From positions 1-64,000 of the forward strand of contig RAYF01000035.1 of the NCBI GenBank assembly GCA_003611745.1: DNA of 64,000 nucleotides, written 5' to 3'. The stretch is from a bacterium D16-36. Lineage in GTDB: Bacteria > Bacillota > Clostridia > Lachnospirales > Lachnospiraceae. Positions within the stretch are counted from its first letter, which is position 1. Each line of letters begins with the position of its first letter. Under the pieces are notes generated by a model that saw nothing but the letters and a program-made list of their open reading frames with translations, was not told where the DNA came from and did no database searches. Below are positions 61,896 to 64,000 of this stretch, piece by piece. The position numbers were made by a program, and so were the translations under genes.

Positions 61896-62061
61896 CTAGA
61901 GCGTGTTTGAAAATTGCTTTTTACGAGATGTGTTTCACACTTTGTGGGAGATTTGTACCAAATTTAGGAGGTGTAGCGGGCTACATTGACTAAATTTGGG
62001 GCAAATATAGCACAAAGTGGGGGACGCAGATTGTGAGAATGAATTTTCAAACACGCTCTAG
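61896..62061. mobile_element. foldback MITE-like element B, 166 bp
   Basis: Perfect 20-base terminal inverted repeats (61896-61915, starting CTAGAGCGTG, and 62042-62061). Inside is a second palindrome, CCAAATTTAG.../...CTAAATTTGG around GTGTAGCGGGCTAC. No coding capacity. Its ends recur singly at 32867 and 52292. Size, nesting and the central AGCG-GCTA motif parallel element A at 29733-29890, although the ends differ. Confidence 0.8.
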
Positions 62062-62156
62062 CATATGATTTCCCCCTTTTTTCTTGCTATCACTAATTCT
62101 TTTTGATAGAATGTGCTTATATAAAACATTTGTCAACGCTGAAAGGAATGAGATGT

Positions 62157-62603
62157 ATGGCAAGGGATTCTGCTACTGTCTCCAAAAACATGAGCAAAAT
62201 ACATAGTCAGGATACATCTATAGAACTCTTGCTCCGCAAGGCTCTATGGCACAAAGGCTACCGTTATCGCAAAAATTATAAAAAATTACCCGGTTCTCCC
62301 GATATTGTATTAACAAAATATAAGATTGCTATTTTTTGCGACAGTGAATTCTTTCACGGCAAGGACTGGGAAATTTTAAAATTACGTCTTGAAAAAGGCA
62401 AAAATCCCGATTACTGGATTAAAAAAATTGAACGCAACCGCACCCGTGACTGGGAAAATGATAAAAAACTCCTTTTCCTTGATTATACAGTCATTCATTT
62501 CTGGGGGCAGGATATCATCAAACATACAGACAAATGCCTGCAGGCGATTGAAGAATCTATCTGGGATAGCAAATTTTTAGATACCATAATAGATACAGAA
62601 TGA
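62157..62603 (+). CDS. vsr: very short patch repair endonuclease (Vsr)
   Basis: 148-aa endonuclease of the Vsr family, which nicks DNA 5' of T:G mismatches formed by deamination of 5-methylcytosine. Family features: MSKIHSQDTSIELLLRKALWHKGYRYRKN with its N-terminal helix, the catalytic Asp in SPDIVLTKYKIAIFCD and the FFHGKDWE region. ATG 62157 has AAAGGA nine bases upstream. The cytosine methyltransferase that normally accompanies vsr is not in the window. Lower GC and neighbouring transposase remnants suggest acquired DNA. Confidence 0.88.
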   Translation: MARDSATVSKNMSKIHSQDTSIELLLRKALWHKGYRYRKNYKKLPGSPDIVLTKYKIAIFCDSEFFHGKDWEILKLRLEKGKNPDYWIKKIERNRTRDWENDKKLLFLDYTVIHFWGQDIIKHTDKCLQAIEESIWDSKFLDTIIDTE

Positions 62604-62972
62604 TACGAATAAGCCAAGCAGCCAAGCCTAAATGGCAAAGGGGACTACCTCACCTAATTTGTATGCCTAATTTCTTGTATTGATACAAAACCCACCTACA
62701 CCTGATTTTGCATATACTGCTGCCATACTTTCTATTTTCTAATAACTAAAAAACACACAGGGGCGGAAATTCTGTTGTAATATGTAGGGAAAACAACGTT
62801 AAAAAATTGTGCCAGATTAACCACACCACCCACCGAGGGCACTGAAAAACACCATTAAATATTTCTTGTATAAATGACAAATATTTAAACCCCATCGAAC
62901 ACTACAAGCTGTCCGGTGGGGTTCCATATATTTTTGCCTGATTATAATGCTATAAGAAAGAAATTTATACTA
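62604..62972. other. gene-free stretch between vsr and a transposase remnant
   Basis: About 370 AT-rich bases without a convincing gene. An inverted pair AACCCCA (about 62891) and TGGGGTT (about 62917) forms a hairpin that may be the transposase terminator or lie near the end of that element. Confidence 0.3.
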
Positions 62973-63694
62973 TTATTCATTTATCAGTTTAATAATTCGT
63001 TTGAGGTTTACTGCAAATATTGCCATTGCCCCCTGCATTTCCATACCAATAAGGCCTGATGATGACGCTGTGTCATAACCATGCCTGTGTTTCAAATCAT
63101 TGTTTTTTGCTTCTATCTTATACCGCTCTTTTGCTTTTTTCTTAAAGTATTCTGTCTCTTGAAACCTTGCCTGCTCACTGTGTGCATCACAGATCAGGGC
63201 CTCACTGTAGGTTTTCTTTTTTGCGCCCTCCTTATAACATCCCGCTCTGTAAGGACAGCACCTGCATTTTTCAACATCAAAAAAGTATACCATTCGCGGG
63301 TTCTTATTTTTTTCTCTTTTTGGCGTTTATCAAGATATTTATGAATTGCCAGATGCCCTGCTTTACATTGATGCATACCGGCATCCCTGCTTTTTCTGAC
63401 TAAGGCAGGAAGCTCTTTTCCATCCGTTTTCTCTCCGCTGGTGACTGTAGCGGCAGTGATAATCCTCTCTTCTGTCATGGCAATATGTGTTTTATATCCA
63501 AAAAATGATGTGTCCGCTGTTTTGTGTCCGGTCCTTGCATCCCTGTCTTTTGAGGTCTCCAAATGTTCAAGGTTATCACTGACAGTTTCTTCCAGTAAAT
63601 TTAATTTTTCCTGCACTTTAGGGTAGCCACAGATCTTTTCGTTCTTTTTGATTGCATTTATAAGTTCTTTGCAATAGCTCAATTCCTTTTCCAA
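62973..63694 (-). pseudogene. IS1182-type transposase remnant, frameshifted
   Basis: Two overlapping frames give the C-terminal half of a DDE transposase: the upstream one (to 63194) holds DTSFFGYKTHIAMTEERIITAATV, with the catalytic-region pattern of IS1182-like enzymes, and the downstream one (63293 to 62973) the Cys-rich CRCCPYRAGC and the C-terminal GLIGMEMQGAMAIFAVNLKRIIKL. They join by a frameshift near 63290. The N-terminal half is missing at the junction around 63700. It cannot be active. Confidence 0.85.
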
Positions 63695-63708
63695 TGAAAC
63701 TTACTTTA

Positions 63709-63867
63709 TGCCGGAATCTCCTTGGATGCCAGAAGTACTTCTCGAAGCTTCGGGGCAAGGAGATGCCGGAAATATTAAAACAGCTTTATAAGATAGACAT
63801 TTGTGTGTGTAAATGCTGCGGCGGACATCTTGGAAAACCACAGCTCCGGATGCCACTAAGATGTTAA
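63709..63867 (+). pseudogene. C-terminal fragment of another transposase (IS91-like)
   Basis: Plus-strand frame ending at TAA 63867 reads CRNLLGCQKYFSKLRG, then EILKQLYKIDICVCKCCGGH and ends LRMPLRC, with a CxCC zinc-like motif. This matches my memory of the end of IS91-type Y2 transposases found in Clostridia. It abuts the truncated IS1182 remnant, so one element probably inserted into or recombined with the other. Confidence 0.5.
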
Positions 63868-64000
63868 AATCTAATTCTCTCATACGTTTTTTGAAACTTC
63901 AGAGTATGAGGTTTTGTTGTCGTACCCATTTATCCGGAAACATTTGGTTTCTGTAGCTTTTGCATCGGAAATCCTGTATAATCTTGGGTAAGGACAAAAG
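63868..64000. other. right-edge stretch, no gene seen
   Basis: Contains TATAAT with a weak upstream TTGCAT near 63960-63981 on the plus strand, followed by GGTAAGGAC, so a gene may start just outside the window. Nothing else can be supported. Confidence 0.25.

Overview
The window reads as chromosome of a gut-type Lachnospiraceae (Clostridium cluster XIVa, low-to-mid GC Firmicutes). The pointers are a Phe T-box before pheST, an uncoupled tig/clpP/clpX/lon/engB block, a cellobiose phosphorylase, DUF4179 anti-sigma proteins, a MATE pump, Big_2-domain surface proteins and a sensory hydrogenase-like protein. This is inference from protein families; no 16S or tRNA gene is visible. Most genes lie on the minus strand, with strong Shine-Dalgarno sites.

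Layout. 1-2.6 kb: unassigned left edge, a MATE exporter, and a frameshifted DUF4179-like gene. 2.8-7.5 kb: a c-di-GMP pair (7TM diguanylate cyclase, and a double-SBP / degenerate GGDEF / EAL protein). 7.8-9.6 kb: DNA glycosylase and glycosyltransferase. 9.6-14.4 kb: a FeoA-FeoB fusion, chemoreceptor and FMN-binding lipoprotein in one transcription unit. 14.5-17.6 kb: a hemerythrin protein with a CheX-like tail and a Big_2 surface protein. 17.8-21 kb: an Amt-PII fusion with a long structured leader, then small membrane proteins. 21-25.2 kb: T-box-pheS-pheT. 25.2-29.6 kb: a Ddl-MurF fusion and an NlpC/P60 wall hydrolase. 29.9-37.9 kb: engB, lon, clpX, clpP, tig, glmM. 38.3-42.2 kb: XRE regulator, polysaccharide deacetylase, cellobiose phosphorylase. 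42.3-48.7 kb: anti-sigma/ECF sigma pair, a two-component system of the peptide-antibiotic sensing type, and a cytosolic [FeFe]-hydrogenase-like/MCP sensor. 49-59.3 kb: phosphoesterase, DUF4474, HdeD, TepA-like protease, Gx transporter, HD-GYP protein, pnp, FabK/NMO-like flavoprotein. 59.6-64 kb: rpsO, an AraC/BtrH_N-like regulator, a vsr endonuclease and decayed transposases.

Three themes connect the genes. First, signalling is dense: c-di-GMP synthesis and two kinds of turnover domain, two MCP-type receptors, a sensor kinase and an ECF sigma system. Several sensors carry redox or metal chemistry (FeoAB, hemerythrin, FMN, Fe-S hydrogenase). Second, fusions are common: FeoA-FeoB, Amt-PII, Ddl-MurF, hydrogenase-MCP, hemerythrin-CheX-like. 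Third, the intergenic DNA holds several families of short palindromic repeats. These include two foldback (MITE-like) elements of about 160 bp, a set of hairpins placed just upstream of start codons of unrelated genes, and a reused terminator hairpin. The repeat layer is the least explained part of the window.
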